From contig CM044322.1 in NCBI GenBank assembly GCA_024291935.2, positions 22,567,405 to 22,631,404 on the forward strand: a DNA stretch of 64,000 nt, in the 5' to 3' direction. The notes under the pieces are model-generated. The model saw only the letters and a list, made by a program, of their open reading frames with translations. It had not been told where the DNA came from and did not search any database. Positions 33,655-44,810 of this stretch are shown here, piece after piece; the first letter of the stretch is position 1, and the number at the start of each line of letters is the position of its first letter. This DNA is from Okapia johnstoni (taxonomy: Eukaryota; Chordata; Mammalia; Artiodactyla; Giraffidae). Both the position numbers and the translations under genes were made by a program.

Positions 33655-34185
33655 ACCTTGGCCAGGCATGATTATAATCGCTTGTCTGAGTTGTCTTACA
33701 ACAGGAGGGAAGTACCAATAAAGAATCTGGTACTTTCACTAAAAACAAACTGGGAGAATTTAGGAGGGCCCAAAAGGAGTGGAGACATGTCAGTCCATTG
33801 TATGACTAAAACCAACCCAGCAGAATTTGGAAGGGGCCAAAAGGAGGAAGGAGGAGAGACGATATGTCCTGCCAACCTCCCAGAAGCCCTTGCACTGGAC
33901 TCCATCTTGGCTGAGAGATGCACATGCCAACAGGAAGGACCCTGAGTCCGAATGATTGGCCAGAGACAACCTGGAAACTAACCCCATCACCACAAAACGT
34001 GAGACTGTGAGCGACGTGGCAGAGCAGTCCCCTGGTTTCCAATAACCTACTGCTCTCCACCTCTTCCTAATAAAAGCTCTTGCTTTGTCACCACATGTGT
34101 CTCCTAGGACAATACATTTCCGAGGGTCAGACAAGAGCCCACTCTTGGACCCTGGAAGGGGTCCTCGTTCCTGCAATACAGGGAT
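33655..34185 (+). mobile_element. ERV1-type LTR, sense
   Basis: The 3' part has the look of a gammaretrovirus-like LTR: a cctaataaaagctcttgctt poly(A) region at about 34066, cacatgtgtctcctagga, then a U5-like gacaagagcccactcttgga to about 34185. Upstream is an imperfect internal duplication (ggcccaaaaggag near 33767, ggggccaaaaggagg near 33833). No gag, pol or env follows. The 5' border and TSD are unclear. Confidence 0.6.
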
Positions 34186-34595
34186 GTGTTCAATGATGCC
34201 TCAGGTGGGCAATCCCTGTGCAGGGAGAGGTGAAGACCACCTGAGATTTCTTCCACAGACTGTCTGGAAGGGCCCACACCTTCTGAATGAGGAAGGTCAC
34301 ATGGAGCCTCTGTTATCAAGACGGCACCGCTCAGTAAGATGAGGAGAAGGACTAGATGATGAGGAACTTGCCATGGCAATAATATGGTCTGACTACAAAA
34401 GCAAAAAACAAAAACCAAACAGTTTCAGCTCCCTCCCCACTCTATGTAAGAGATCCATTCACCAGATGGTACCTCCTTTGCTGTCCTTTTTATCAAAGCA
34501 CAGAAAGTGTAAAGTAGATTTCATTTCTCTCCTTTGTCTCTGCTTTTGATGGCCTTACCATACTCCTGTTATCCTTTTGACATCCTCTATGGCAA
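34186..34595. other. no gene recognised
   Basis: Unassigned. It could include further LTR or leader sequence, but there is no coding remnant. Confidence 0.35.
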
Positions 34596-34600
34596 TCTTT

Positions 34601-34818
34601 GGGCTTCCCTGGTGGCTCAGATGGTAAAGAATCTGCCTGCAGTGCTGGAGACCTGGGTTCCATCCCTGGGTTGGGACGATCCCCTGGAGGAGGGCATGGC
34701 AACCCATTCCAATATTCTTGCCTGGAGAATCCCCATTGTCAGAGGAGCCTGGCGGGCTGCAGTCCATGGGGGTGCAAAGAGTTGGACACGACTGAGCAAC
34801 TAAGTACACAGCACACAG
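34601..34818 (+). mobile_element. Bov-tA SINE with perfect 10-bp TSD
   Basis: Sense copy from gggcttccctggtggctcag to acgactgagcaactaagtac, B-box-like gggttccatccctgggttgg. Direct repeat ggcaatcttt at 34591-34600 and 34819-34828. Confidence 0.97.
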
Positions 34819-34829
34819 GGCAATCTTTA

Positions 34830-36220
34830 AGTCTCTCTTCTATTGATGTCCTGGACCAACAGCTGATGAGGTTAATTCATGCTATAATGTGAGTGACTTA
34901 TGCTCTTGTTTAAAATGTTGATATCTCTGAGGAAGGGCAAATAGTAACACAATGGTGTCAATCTAGTGGTGGAATTCTGAGTTTGGGAAATAGGGAGGGT
35001 TCTGTGAAGACCTCCCAATCATATTTAATAAACAACTGCCCAGCCTAAGGATGGGCTTTCTTGGCTCTGACACATTCTGAAAGAACTGTGAGGTTTCTAT
35101 AAGACTTCAGTGGTGTGCGTTTGAGAGGACCTGTGTTTCTCTTCAGCCTCACTCTGAGGAAATGGATCTCAGGTAAAGATTTAGGAGGCACTGGGTCTCC
35201 ACACAACTGGTTCTCCATTTCCAGAAAGAGACGCTCGCCCATTTCTGAGACTCGGTGCTCCCATCTTCATCTGATTCCTCTTGGCTGTGAGCCTTCTCTG
35301 ACTCCATGCTTGGGGTACCTGGGTGCTTTGCTCAGGTACATGCCTCCTTTAGACTCCAGACATGGAAGCCCTGTGGGAATATCTCTTTATATGCATGAGT
35401 GTGTCTCCCCCATGGACTGTGAGCCCCTTTCTGGAAAGCAGGAACCATTTCTTATTCAGTGACTTTTAATTCTGGCAGATAATAAATGATCAGTAATTCT
35501 TTTTTTTTCTTTTCGCAAGGCAGGGTGCAAGCAGATGAGTACAATGTAGAAAGCTGAGTGGAATTTTGTTTGGGAGCATCTCCTTGGCTTTCTTAAAGCT
35601 AGACCGTCATATTCCTCAGGCCTTCCCTGGGGAGATGAGATGAAAAAGTCACTCTTTGTGCCTTCAAGGATCTCAGTGTCAGTTCGAACATAGATGTTAA
35701 TAGGTGACAACGATGAAAGCATTCTTTCCTCTTGGCCCATGAAAATGGCCTTGTCTTGAAAAATGCAACTTGGGATGGGCCAGCTCTGATAAAGTTGAAA
35801 TCTGGGGGTTCTAGGAGGCTCCCAAGACTTTGCCTCAGGCTTCTGAGTATAAGTCCAACATCTCGAGATCGGTAACCTCCCTGCTGGCCCAGAGAACCTG
35901 GGTTAACCAGAAGTGATCCTCCCTCCCCTATCCTGCCTCCCCTCCTCCCTTCTATCTCAGGGATTTTTGGAACTGTGTGTCTGGTGGTCACAGTGGTCAG
36001 TGGAGGGCATGCCAACTTAGGGTGCATGGAGGCTGGGAGTGCAGGGAGGCTGAGGGTGCATGGAGGCTGCAGTACCATGGACAGTCTAGCCCAAAGAGAA
36101 TCCACTAATCCAAAATGGTAGCAGTGTGCTCTAACTAGAAAATGACCTTTGATTGTACCAGGATAGAAGTTTATGTTTTGAAGACTCAGATGCCAATGTA
36201 AGAAAAGAAACCTTCACTTT
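34830..36220. other. no gene recognised
   Basis: Unassigned. A minus-strand open frame of 168 codons (35599-36105) has a proline/leucine-rich, low-information start, partly produced by the minisatellite at 36019-36070, and resembles no known family. It is probably chance. Confidence 0.4.
36019..36070 (+). repeat. three-unit minisatellite, 16-18 bp
   Basis: agggtgcatggaggctg occurs at 36019 and again at 36053, with a diverged middle unit gagtgcagggaggctg. Confidence 0.85.
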
Positions 36221-36223
36221 CCA

Positions 36224-36424
36224 GGGCTTCCCTTGTAGCTCAGTCAGCAAAGAGTCTGCCTGCAAGGCAGGAGATCCGGGTTTGACCCCTGGGTTAGGAA
36301 GATCCCCTGGAGAAGGAAATGGCAACCCACTCCAGTATTCTTGCCTGGAGAATCCCATGGACAGAGGAGCCTGGCAGGCTACAGTCCATGGTGTCACAAA
36401 GAGTTGGACACGACTTAACAACTG
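36224..36424 (+). mobile_element. Bov-tA SINE
   Basis: Sense copy from gggcttcccttgtagctcag to gttggacacgacttaacaac. The tRNA-like half and the Bov-A half are both intact. Confidence 0.96.
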
Positions 36425-36429
36425 AACCA

Positions 36430-37885
36430 CCACCACCTCATGTTAACCCACCTTCAAGATTCCTCTTCGCTGGTTTAAACCACATTACCTCTACAGGTCA
36501 TCTAAGGCGGAAATTCTACTCAAGCTACAAGGAACAGTGGCCTAGTCATCACACACAGGGCCACTCTCTCTGCTCCAATCCTGTAGCCCTCTTTCCAGTT
36601 CCCATAGGACCAGCATCTGAGCACAGCAAGATTGGACACTCCTGCCCCATGAGGCCCCATGGGCCCCATTTGCATAGTCCTGAACCTCCTGGGTTGTTCC
36701 TACATGCACTAAGCTCTTGACCTCTGGCTTTGCCTCCCCTGTTTTGCTCTGGCACAGATTTCTTAAATATTCTACTTCTCCAGATTGTGACCTTGGACAA
36801 TTTCACCCCTTGCCCCAGCCAAAACGATTATCCCATCCCAAATGACAATGGTGTCTTTACTGGATTTACACTGACTCTTGGTTTAATCCACTTCCTGTCT
36901 GACTGCGTGATTCCCCAGCTGCTCCCCTGCCCAGTACACAGGCTGTAGCAGCTGGCCCTTGTCCACTGAGATGCCTGACTGAGTTCTTGCCCTGGGAGAG
37001 GGCCTTGGGTACCAGCTGTGTCTTCTACTCAGAGTCTGAGTCTGTGCCCTTCGCACTCATGTTGGCTGATGGGGAAGCCTCTGGGGTTTGGCTTGCAGCC
37101 CAACCAGACCTAGAGGAGAGCCCTTCATCAAATGCCTGGGAAATTGATCTTTTATCGTTCTAGCAGCCAATCCCCCTTAACTGTAGATCCAAGGGAGATG
37201 ATGGTACCGACCAAATTAAAAATGAACACGTACAGAGAAGACAGGGATTCCTGGGCTGGTTGTGAAGATGTGTCCCTGGGGTCAGGTCCTTTGAGAGGAA
37301 ACTGGTGATCTTTGAGGACAACCTGAGAGCCTCCCGCCATCAGAAAAAATACACTCAGCCTCTGGCCCTGAGTGTTTGGTCTTTGCCTGCCAAGCACCAG
37401 CATAGCCAATTACCTGTCCCACAGGAGCCATTTAGAGGAGAGAAGAAATATTCACCTCTGTTCATACCCAGGCTAGGCAGTGCTATCTATCAGGTAAAGA
37501 AAGGACCAGGGCTCCCCTTAGATCTAAAGCTTTCTCTTTCCTTTTTTGACCTCATTTTTGGTTTCTTTTGCAGAGGAGAGCACAAGTCTTAAGACAGGAA
37601 ATTACCCTGGTGATTGATGTCTAACAAATGCAATTAGGTCCCAGTTAAGCATTCTCCAAGGGGCGCTCTTCCAGTGTGGCATTCCAAGTTTGGTGATCAC
37701 TTAATGACCATGCATTTGGGTCCCCCGGGTAATGAAGCATTTGTCTCTGTCAGGCTTTGAGCACCAGAACTTCCAGTGCCTTTATGATGCAGAAGAGGTG
37801 GGAGTGCAAGGTAGAGCAGGGAAGAGGCAGAGCACATGCTGGAGAGGAAACCTCAGAACAAGAACAGCCAGCTTGGCCAAGGACA
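36430..37885. other. no gene recognised
   Basis: Unassigned sequence. Open frames are short or overlap the preceding SINE. I see no repeat family. Confidence 0.4.
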
Positions 37886-37889
37886 TGCC

Positions 37890-38087
37890 ATGGTAAAGAA
37901 TCTGCCTGCCAAGGTAGAAGATGTGAGTTTTATCCCTGGGTCAGGAAGATCCCCTGGAGAAGGAAATGGCAACCCACTTCAGTATTCTTGCCTGGGAAAT
38001 CCTATGGACAGAGGAACCTGGTTGGTTACAGTCCATGGGGTCACTAAAGAGTCAGACACAACTTGGCAACTAAACAACAACAACTGA
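37890..38087 (+). mobile_element. Bov-tA SINE, 5' end missing
   Basis: Begins at atggtaaagaatctgcctgc, so the first 20 or so bases of the tRNA-like head are absent, then continues to cacaacttggcaactaaaca with an AAC-rich tail. Confidence 0.94.
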
Positions 38088-38174
38088 GTAAGGATGCAAC
38101 CTGAGTTGAGGGGCACGGGTTGCCTTCAATGGCTGAAATTCTATAATATTTGCTAATCAATTCACTGCTTGGAA

Positions 38175-38258
38175 TTTTTTTTTTTCAATTTTTTGACCAG
38201 GATGGCCCCCTACAGTGGAAGTACAGAGTCTTAATCACTGGACCACCAGGAAAGTCCC
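38175..38258 (-). mobile_element. CHR-type SINE, short fragment
   Basis: Antisense: T-rich start, gccccctacagtggaagtac, then aatcactggaccaccaggaa and agtcc. Only the tRNA-like head plus a tail remains. Confidence 0.8.
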
Positions 38259-38469
38259 TGGAATATTATTCTTTAATTCCACTACCCCGGGGAGTTTGGA
38301 GGGATAAATAAAGTGACCCTACCCCTGCTCTTGAGTATTTGCACTGTAGTTGGGAAGGTCAAACACACCTTTTCAACCTTCCAGGCAACAAATTTCCAAA
38401 TTTCCATTTGGCTCAGGTTGGGGGGAGGGCACACAAATACATGAGGTAGTGTATTTAATATGGACCCAC

Positions 38470-38640
38470 TGGGGCACTTGAGGCAAGATAAATGTGGTCA
38501 GATGCATCCTGCCCGTCTGATCTCAAATCAGCTCTGCCACTTAAAAGCTGACTGACCTTAAGCAAGTCAGTTACCTCTTAATTTTGCAATTTCCTGTCTG
38601 TAAAATGGGTACAATAGCCGTGCTTCCCTCATAGGCTTTT
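38470..38640 (+). mobile_element. MIR SINE
   Basis: Sense core: tcaaatcagctctgccactt, tgaccttaagcaagtcagtt, ctgtctgtaaaatgggtaca and cttccctcatagg. Confidence 0.88.
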
Positions 38641-38767
38641 AGGGAAAATTCAGCAGGCAATTCACAGAAAGCCCTAGGCCTGGACCACGGTGATCTCAGT
38701 GCAAGCCAGTTTCCCAGTTCTGCTTCTAAGCCTGGGCTAATTAACATCTTTTTCTTTTCTATTTTTT

Positions 38768-39246
38768 GGTCATAGACCTCCTTGGCAGTCTGGTGATGCA
38801 TATGAACTCCTTCTCAGAATTATGGTCTAACTGTAGAAATTAAAATACATAGGATTACAGAGGAAACTGCATTTTTATTGAAATGCAGTTATCAAAATAC
38901 TAAGAAAACAAATTTGCTGTATGGTAATATAGGTGCGTCTTTATTAACACAGTAAATAACAAGATCTGCTGGCAAGTCAAATAACTATTGTAATTTTGAA
39001 GTAGTAATAAGCCTAAACAATATTTCAACATATCTGCAACAACTGTAATGAGATACAAAAAAATCTGTGATTTCTATTGGTGACAAAACTACAGCTATTG
39101 TTAATACTGCTATGACTGGTTGCCTACATTCAAAATTAGAGGAATTGTTATATTTTTGTTAGCAGTTGGTGGAAACAAAGAGGTAACTTCTTTCCATCTA
39201 AGTTACATGGACTCTCTATGGACCCCAGGCTAAGAACCATTGCTGT
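38768..39246. mobile_element. ancient hAT-like non-autonomous element
   Basis: tagacctccttggcagtctgg at one end, aataacaagatctgctggca and acaaaactacagctattgtt inside, and ggaccccaggctaagaacca at the other end. Reading inward from that end gives gcaatggttcttagcctggg, a hAT-like terminus. The other terminus looks eroded. Family name not recalled. Confidence 0.5.
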
Positions 39247-39440
39247 AACACTTGATCAAGTAAGTTGTAAGCATACTTTCTAAAATTTTAAAATAACATG
39301 GATTTTCTGATTACCAAAGAAAAACGTAAACATAGTTGGAAAGTTAAGAAATATAGATTAAACGGGAAAAGACAGAGGACATTTGAAAATACGACCCAGA
39401 GATCAAAATATGCTAACACTTGGTGTAGTAGTTCGACTTT

Positions 39441-39686
39441 TTGTTTTTCTCCAAATTAATCAATTATTTTATTTTTGCTGCAGTGGGTCTTAGTTGTGGC
39501 ACACAGAATCTTTGCTGAAGAGCCTGGGCTTCTCTCTCTCGTTGTGGTGCGTGGGCTCAGTGGTTGAGATGCCCAGGCTTAGTTGCCCCGAAACATGTGG
39601 AATCTTAGCTCCCCAATCAGGGATCAAACCCTCATCCCCTACATTGAAAGGTGGATTCTTAACCACTGGACCACCAGGAAAGTCCC
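39441..39686 (-). mobile_element. CHR-type SINE with TSD
   Basis: Antisense copy with gctgcagtgggtcttagttg, cagggatcaaaccctcatcc and accaccaggaaagtcc. Flanks agtagttcgacttt (39427-39440) and agtaatttgacttt (39687-39700) match at 12 of 14. Confidence 0.93.
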
Positions 39687-39758
39687 AGTAATTTGACTTT
39701 CAAGACAGTGGAACTCATTGCTAATCCATGTTTCATGCACTGAATCTGCCCCACCTAG

Positions 39759-39794
39759 AGTTATTAGACTGCTATTTCACTCAGTCTAATAACT
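39759..39794. repeat. 13-bp perfect hairpin
   Basis: agttattagactg (39759-39771) is the exact reverse complement of cagtctaataact (39782-39794), with a 10-base loop. Confidence 0.9.
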
Positions 39795-39799
39795 GAATG

Positions 39800-41340
39800 G
39801 TCAGTAAAGAAACAACCCAAAGCATTACAGTTGCAGTTCAGAAACTATATGAAGCCCAGTGATGGCAATGGAGCCCTTGATCTTCGCAGCACAATCACCC
39901 AAAGATAGAGTGAAGTATCAAGAAACAGAGCTGGGGGCCCTGGAAGCTAAGAGGAGGACATGCCAGAACCTTCCAGCCCCACTCAGAGGAGCTGTCCCAC
40001 TGATCTCAAATCTCTTGTTAGACCTGATGAATTATCTCACGTCGGAACTGTGAATTGTAATGGAAATTACCCACTTGATGAAGGATACCAACTGACTCTA
40101 CTCAAAACCTGCCAGATGTTCAGATCAGATCCCTGACGCATGCAGGCAGAGCTCGAGGGCTCATCCAAACAGCCTATTGAGAAATAATGATAATGAGGCG
40201 GCACTGAATCTAGGAGATATTACACAATCCACAAAACACACACGTGTGGCCAGAGAAGGGTGTTCTGTCTCCCCGGATGATGCCCTGCGGCAACACCGCC
40301 CAGCTTGCTCTGGGGTGGAAGAGTACTCTGACACACATCCAGCTGTCCCAGGTTAACTCTAGAAGACTGAAGCCTTGAAATGGCTTGCCTGGACTTGGTG
40401 AAAACAACACCCATGGAGAATCCACCATGTGTGGGGTCAGAACACAGAGGAAGCCAGGCCTTAGCTTACTTTATCCAAGACCCCCCAGAGAACTCAGCCC
40501 CACGAGCCCTCCAAGCAGTGGCCAGTTTCTGGTCCCCCGACTTGCCAGCCCTCCTATGTGACCATGAGGTTGTGACAGCATCACCAAATTAGGGTCTTGC
40601 AGTCCCTTTTAGGTGGAGCCTTTGGGACCCTGGGGTCAATATCTCTAGAGGTTCTCTTAGAAAAGCATCTCTCTTCTCTTCTCCAGCTCAGTCCTTAGAC
40701 CAGTGTCCTTTTCTGACTTTCAAACAGAGACCTTCCATAGGGGAGGAGAGGAGGGTCTTAATGAAACGCTGCCTGCATAGTCTTCAGAATTCGATTATGT
40801 GCTTCCCTGCAGGGACCCTGCAACCCTAAGGGGGCACACCCTCCTTCCTCTAAGCCTAGATCACAGCCCAAGATAACAGGCCAGCAAAGCTCCTGAGTGC
40901 AAGGCACTGCCAAACTTCTAAATGTTTTTAATAAAACAATGTGGAAAGGGCAGCTTGTTCATTTCGATTCTCCACTGGGTCATTCAATTAAACCTGAAAT
41001 TCTGGGGAAACTTGAACCACCCTGACCATATTTTCCATTAGTAATAATGATAAAAGATAATTATGGAGCCTGTCTGTCAGATATTCTAGACACCCGCACC
41101 TCCACTTAATTAATTGCTAATTAAGATATGAAAGAACTGCAGTATCTCTCATACATCCTGACTTTATGAAACCTCAGCAAATCTTCCTCCGGGAAGAAGA
41201 AACCTCCAGCCCCTCCTTTGGTGTGGAAACCATCGATGCAAGGGGGTTGGGGGCGAGAGGGCTCACTCTGAGATGGAGTTATTTAATCATATCGTTTAGG
41301 TGGTACATGAGAGCCCTGGGAGAGAGGATAAGGGGGAAAG
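39800..41340. other. no gene recognised; contains a homeodomain-like palindrome
   Basis: Unassigned, non-repetitive. At 41105-41125 cttaatta and taattaag flank attgc, a palindrome of two TAATTA-type homeodomain core sites. Short open frames at 39859-40053 and 41166-41402 have no known relatives. Confidence 0.4.
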
Positions 41341-41344
41341 CGAG

Positions 41345-41540
41345 AATGAGAATGAATATTTTGAATTCCTACCTTTTGTCATACACTGAGCTCAGCCCTT
41401 GACACATATTATCTATGTTAATCCTCCCAGCGGGGAATATCATTATTCCCATTTTACAGATCAGAAAAAGTGTGCTTAGAGGGATTATATACATATCTTT
41501 TCCGGAGCAGGTGGAGCAGGTGAGAGCTAGAATTTAAGCT
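41345..41540 (-). mobile_element. MIR SINE, antisense
   Basis: The plus strand shows tcatacactgagctcagccc, atctatgttaatcctcccag, cattattcccattttacaga and gtgagagctagaatttaagc in the antisense order. Confidence 0.85.
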
Positions 41541-41608
41541 GAATTTCGTGTCCTTTCATTTGTTGTTCTGTGACGGTACAAGACACACACAAGAAAATTG
41601 TAATGCTT

Positions 41609-41912
41609 TAAAAAAAAATTACGTATTTATTTTTGGCTGTTCTGGGTCTTTGTTGCTGCGAGCGGACTTTCTCTAGTTGCAGAGAGCAGGGCCTACTCTT
41701 TGTTGCAGTGAGCTGACCTCTATTGATGTGGCTTCTTTTGCTGCAGAGCACGGGCTCAGGGCTTCAGCAGAGTTGTGGCACGTGGACTCAGTATTTGTGG
41801 CAAACGGGTTTAGCTGCTCCAAGGCAAGTGCAGTCTTCCCAGGCCAGGGACCAAACCCATGTCTTCTGCATTGGCAGGTGGATTCCTAACCACTGTACCA
41901 CCAGGGAAGTCC
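41609..41912 (-). mobile_element. CHR-type SINE
   Basis: Antisense copy: A/T tail, ttttggctgttctgggtctt, gggaccaaacccatgtcttc and ccaccagggaagtccc. Near full length. Confidence 0.94.
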
Positions 41913-42009
41913 CAAGAAACAGGATTGTTTTCTTCCAGGTCTTTGCCATGATGAAGGCAAAGGGCATTTGTGGTTGCTAATCTTCAGGATGGCCCCCAAT
42001 TAATCCTTG

Positions 42010-42480
42010 CTTTCTAGCATTCATAACCTGTGTGTTGTCTCCTCTCACATTAAATGGGCTGATCTGTGTAACCAGTAGGATGTGGCAGGAATGCTAATAA
42101 GGCAGGTCATTCAAAGACCCTGCTCCTCCCACTTGGCTTTTTCTTGGGTAGCTTGCTCTGGGGAAAGCTAGTCACCATGTTGTGAGGATACTCAAGCAGC
42201 CCAGCAGAGGCTTAAGTGGGGAGGCCTTTTACAACAACCAGATCACATACGTGAACCATCTTAGAATCCAGTCCTTCAGCCTGAGCGAGTCTTCAGATGA
42301 CTACAGCCCTGGTCAACATCCTAAAGGAAGCTTCATGAAAGATTCTGGGCCAGAACCAGCCAGATAAATTTCTTCTGAGTTCCTGATCCACAGAAACCAA
42401 AAGATAGTAAATGTTTATTATTTTTCAGCCACTGAATTTGGGGGTAATTTGTTATGCAGTAATAGACTATGAATTGAGCA
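42010..42480 (+). mobile_element. MaLR/MLT1-like LTR, sense
   Basis: ctcacattaaatgggctgatc, the aaagattctgggccagaacc region, and the 3' end tcagccactgaatttggggg followed by ttatgcagtaatagac match the sense layout of an old MaLR-type LTR. The exact subfamily is uncertain. Confidence 0.5.
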
Positions 42481-42657
42481 CGCATGAACTCTTCACAGCT
42501 CACTGAATTTGCCATTAACAATGGGCCAGAAAAATCCTTCTAAGAAATATTTACATTTGTATGCTTGGATATAAGAGCTCAAAATAATAGTCATTCAAGG
42601 TCCCTTCTGTTAGGAGACCCTGTGAGTTTAAGAGTTAAATATAGTTCAGATTGCCAG

Positions 42658-42868
42658 TGGGCTTCTTGGTAGGCCAGCGCTAAAGAGTCTACCTTCAATA
42701 ACGGAGATGTGGGTTTGATCCTTAGGTTGGGAGGATCCCCTGCAGGAGGGCATGGCAACTCGCTCTGGTATTCTTGCTTGGAGAATCCCATGGACAGAGG
42801 AGCTTGGCGGTCTACGGTCCATGAGGCCGCAAAGAGTCGGACTCAACTGAAGCGACTTAGCACACCAC
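42658..42868 (+). mobile_element. Bov-tA SINE, diverged
   Basis: Sense copy from gggcttcttggtaggccagc to caactgaagcgacttagcac, B-box-like gggtttgatccttaggttgg. Confidence 0.94.
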
Positions 42869-43150
42869 AGATCACCATTAGTTGCCCAAATTGCCCATTT
42901 TCTCGCTAAAATGACTAAGAACAGTTTGTTGGTCTATCATAATCTGATCCATTTCCAGCAACTGACTGCTGTGAGAATTGAGAAAATACATGAACTAATA
43001 ATGCTTTAGCATATTGGATAGTCTGTCTAGAGCTGATCAGCATCTTTGCAATCACATGGCTATTCCTGGAACATCTCCAGCAATCTGCAGTAAACAAACC
43101 AAAACCATTCAAGTAAGAGAGTTTATGCTGAATATCAAAATGGACTTTTG

Positions 43151-43284
43151 GGGACTTTCCTGGTGGTCCAGTGGTTAAGACCGCCATGCAGTGCAGGGGG
43201 TCCTGGTTCAATCCCTGGTCAGGGAACTAGATCTCACATGCTGCGACTAAGACCTGGCACAGTCACACAAATAAATAAATTAAA
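43151..43284 (+). mobile_element. CHR-type SINE with perfect 15-bp TSD
   Basis: Short sense copy: gggactttcctggtggtcc, ggttcaatccctggtcaggg, then an (aaat)n tail. Direct repeat caaaatggacttttg at 43136-43150 and 43285-43299. It is a 3'-truncated CHR with only the tRNA-like part. Confidence 0.96.
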
Positions 43285-43289
43285 CAAAA

Positions 43290-43755
43290 TGGACTTTTGC
43301 TGTGAGGTCTGAAACCTCTACAGGTTTTGGAACTCTGTCTTGCCTGGCCTGGCGGATCTTCCTTCTGCCCATGATTCACTTCTGCCTAAAGGGGGACAAA
43401 CACAGGGCTTTGGGAAAACTCTGTGATTGGGGTTAACGGGGTCTCCTAGCTTCACTCTCTGGACTGTCTGGCCGACGGGTCCTGACTGTACCATCAGGGG
43501 CTAGAGCCCACGAGATAAAGTCAAAGCCCAGCCTCTTGGGTTCCTGGACTTACATCGAGTGTCAGAGGGGTCAGAATTTGAGGAGGAAAAATCTATATAG
43601 CATATTTTTGGACATATTTCATAGGAAAAATGGTTGTTGTTTTTTCAAAGATGAGTTGTTACAAGTTGACCTCAGAGAATGGTTGTGGGAGAAATGCTGG
43701 GCGCGAAGAGGGTAAGTGCAGGCAAATGATGGGTGGAGAGAATGGGCGGGAAGAA
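43290..43755. other. no gene recognised
   Basis: Unassigned. A donor-like gaagagggtaagtgc lies at about 43710 but has no matching acceptor I trust. Confidence 0.35.
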
Positions 43756-43759
43756 CACA

Positions 43760-44272
43760 TCAGTTTGCTGAAGCGGCTATCCCCACAGCCACCGTGCTCC
43801 CAGCACAGTGCTCCCAGCATGGGGCCAGGTTATCGTGCTCTTTTGTCTTCCGTGCGTCTCCTGTGGTTCCACCGCCTCTGTCCTCAGGCCTTCCTGGAAG
43901 TGTGTAGACTAAAAGGAACCGGGACCATGAATCCTGGGCTGGATATTTGTCTCTGCTCACAGCTTTGTCTCTGCAACCTGTGAGCACAGGAATGATGGTC
44001 CACACGGCAACACGCCAGCACATATTTCTGTTATAAGAATCCTTTATCTTATCACCAGTTATATGAAAATCTACTCCAAGATAAGGTCTTTGTGAGATCT
44101 CTTCAGGGCTGTACAAGTCATCAATCAAATTAAATGGATCTATTCGTGAGGTCATATATAATTCTATCAAAGGGGCCAATATGTTAGGCTCACTACGAGC
44201 TTCTCCAACAGACAGGTTTCGACATGATTTCAAGAAGATCAGCACACACTGGCTGGAATCCAGTGTGGCCAT
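43760..44272 (-). CDS. unrecognised 170-codon open frame (candidate exon or retrocopy)
   Basis: This is the longest frame outside BovB and I do not recognise it. It begins at an ATG with a favourable context (gagcaATGG), two codons after an in-frame stop. The first 80 residues read like ordinary protein, with SQCVLIFLKSCRNLSV, then LAPLIELYMTSRIDPFNLID and DLYSPEEISQRPYLGVDF. The C-terminal half is Gly/Arg/Ala-rich and looks like read-through of non-coding DNA. If it is real, the coding part probably ends near 44031, where a weak donor-like ctggtgataag occurs. No signal peptide or membrane segment. It could be a first exon, a decayed retrocopy or chance. Confidence 0.2.
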   Translation of the reverse strand: MATLDSSQCVLIFLKSCRNLSVGEARSEPNILAPLIELYMTSRIDPFNLIDDLYSPEEISQRPYLGVDFHITGDKIKDSYNRNMCWRVAVWTIIPVLTGCRDKAVSRDKYPAQDSWSRFLLVYTLPGRPEDRGGGTTGDARKTKEHDNLAPCWEHCAGSTVAVGIAASAN

Positions 44273-44533
44273 TGCTCAGCCCAGTTTAAAACCTTTTTTT
44301 TTTTTTTAATGCCATTTTTTAAAAGGAAAAGAACACAGGACTAGAACATAGGAGCCCCACCTTCTAGTTCTAATTCTCTAAATAACTGTGTGTGTGTAGT
44401 GCCTGTCTCCATAACTCCCCTCTGTTATAACGGACAGTTCTGGGTCTCTGTCTGCGACGGGCAGATAAGGGCAGAGGCTCTGTCGCCTTGTATCCCCACT
44501 GCCTGGTGCAGGCCCAGGCATCCAGAAGGCTCT

Positions 44534-44798
44534 GTTTTTCGGTTTTTTTTTTTAATTTATTTTTGGCTGCTCTGGGTCTTAGTTGCTGCTTTTCGTTGCA
44601 GTGCAAGGGCTTCTCATTGCAGTGGCTTCTCTTGTTTTGGAGCGTGGGTTGTAGGTGTGTGGGCTTCAGTAGTCATGATTACTAAAGCACATGAGCTTAG
44701 TAACCCTGAGGCATGTGGATCATCCTGGACTAGGGATCAAACCCATGTCCCCTGCGCTGGCAGGCAGATTCTTAACCACTGGATCACCAGGGAAGTCC
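44534..44798 (-). mobile_element. CHR-type SINE with TSD
   Basis: Antisense copy: T-run, ttttggctgctctgggtctt, gggatcaaacccatgtcccc, ggatcaccagggaagtcc. Flanks ccagaaggctct (44522-44533) and ctagaaggctct (44799-44810) match at 11 of 12. Confidence 0.96.
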
Positions 44799-44810
44799 CT
44801 AGAAGGCTCT

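Noticed and set aside
35147..35172. 26-base microexon-like block between a good acceptor (tgtttctcttcag) and donor (gtaaag)
   Set aside because: Short motif pairs of this quality are expected by chance in 64 kb, the length is not a multiple of three, and there is no neighbouring exon to join.
35599..36105. 168-codon minus-strand ORF
   Set aside because: Partly created by a G-rich minisatellite (36019-36070) and a pyrimidine-rich patch. Nothing in it looks like a folded domain.
36153..36425. Uninterrupted open frames over Bov-tA SINEs (also 27696-27998, 34534-34803, 37757-38087, 63391-63600)
   Set aside because: The same peptide themes recur at every Bov-tA copy on both strands. They come from the SINE sequence and are not proteins.
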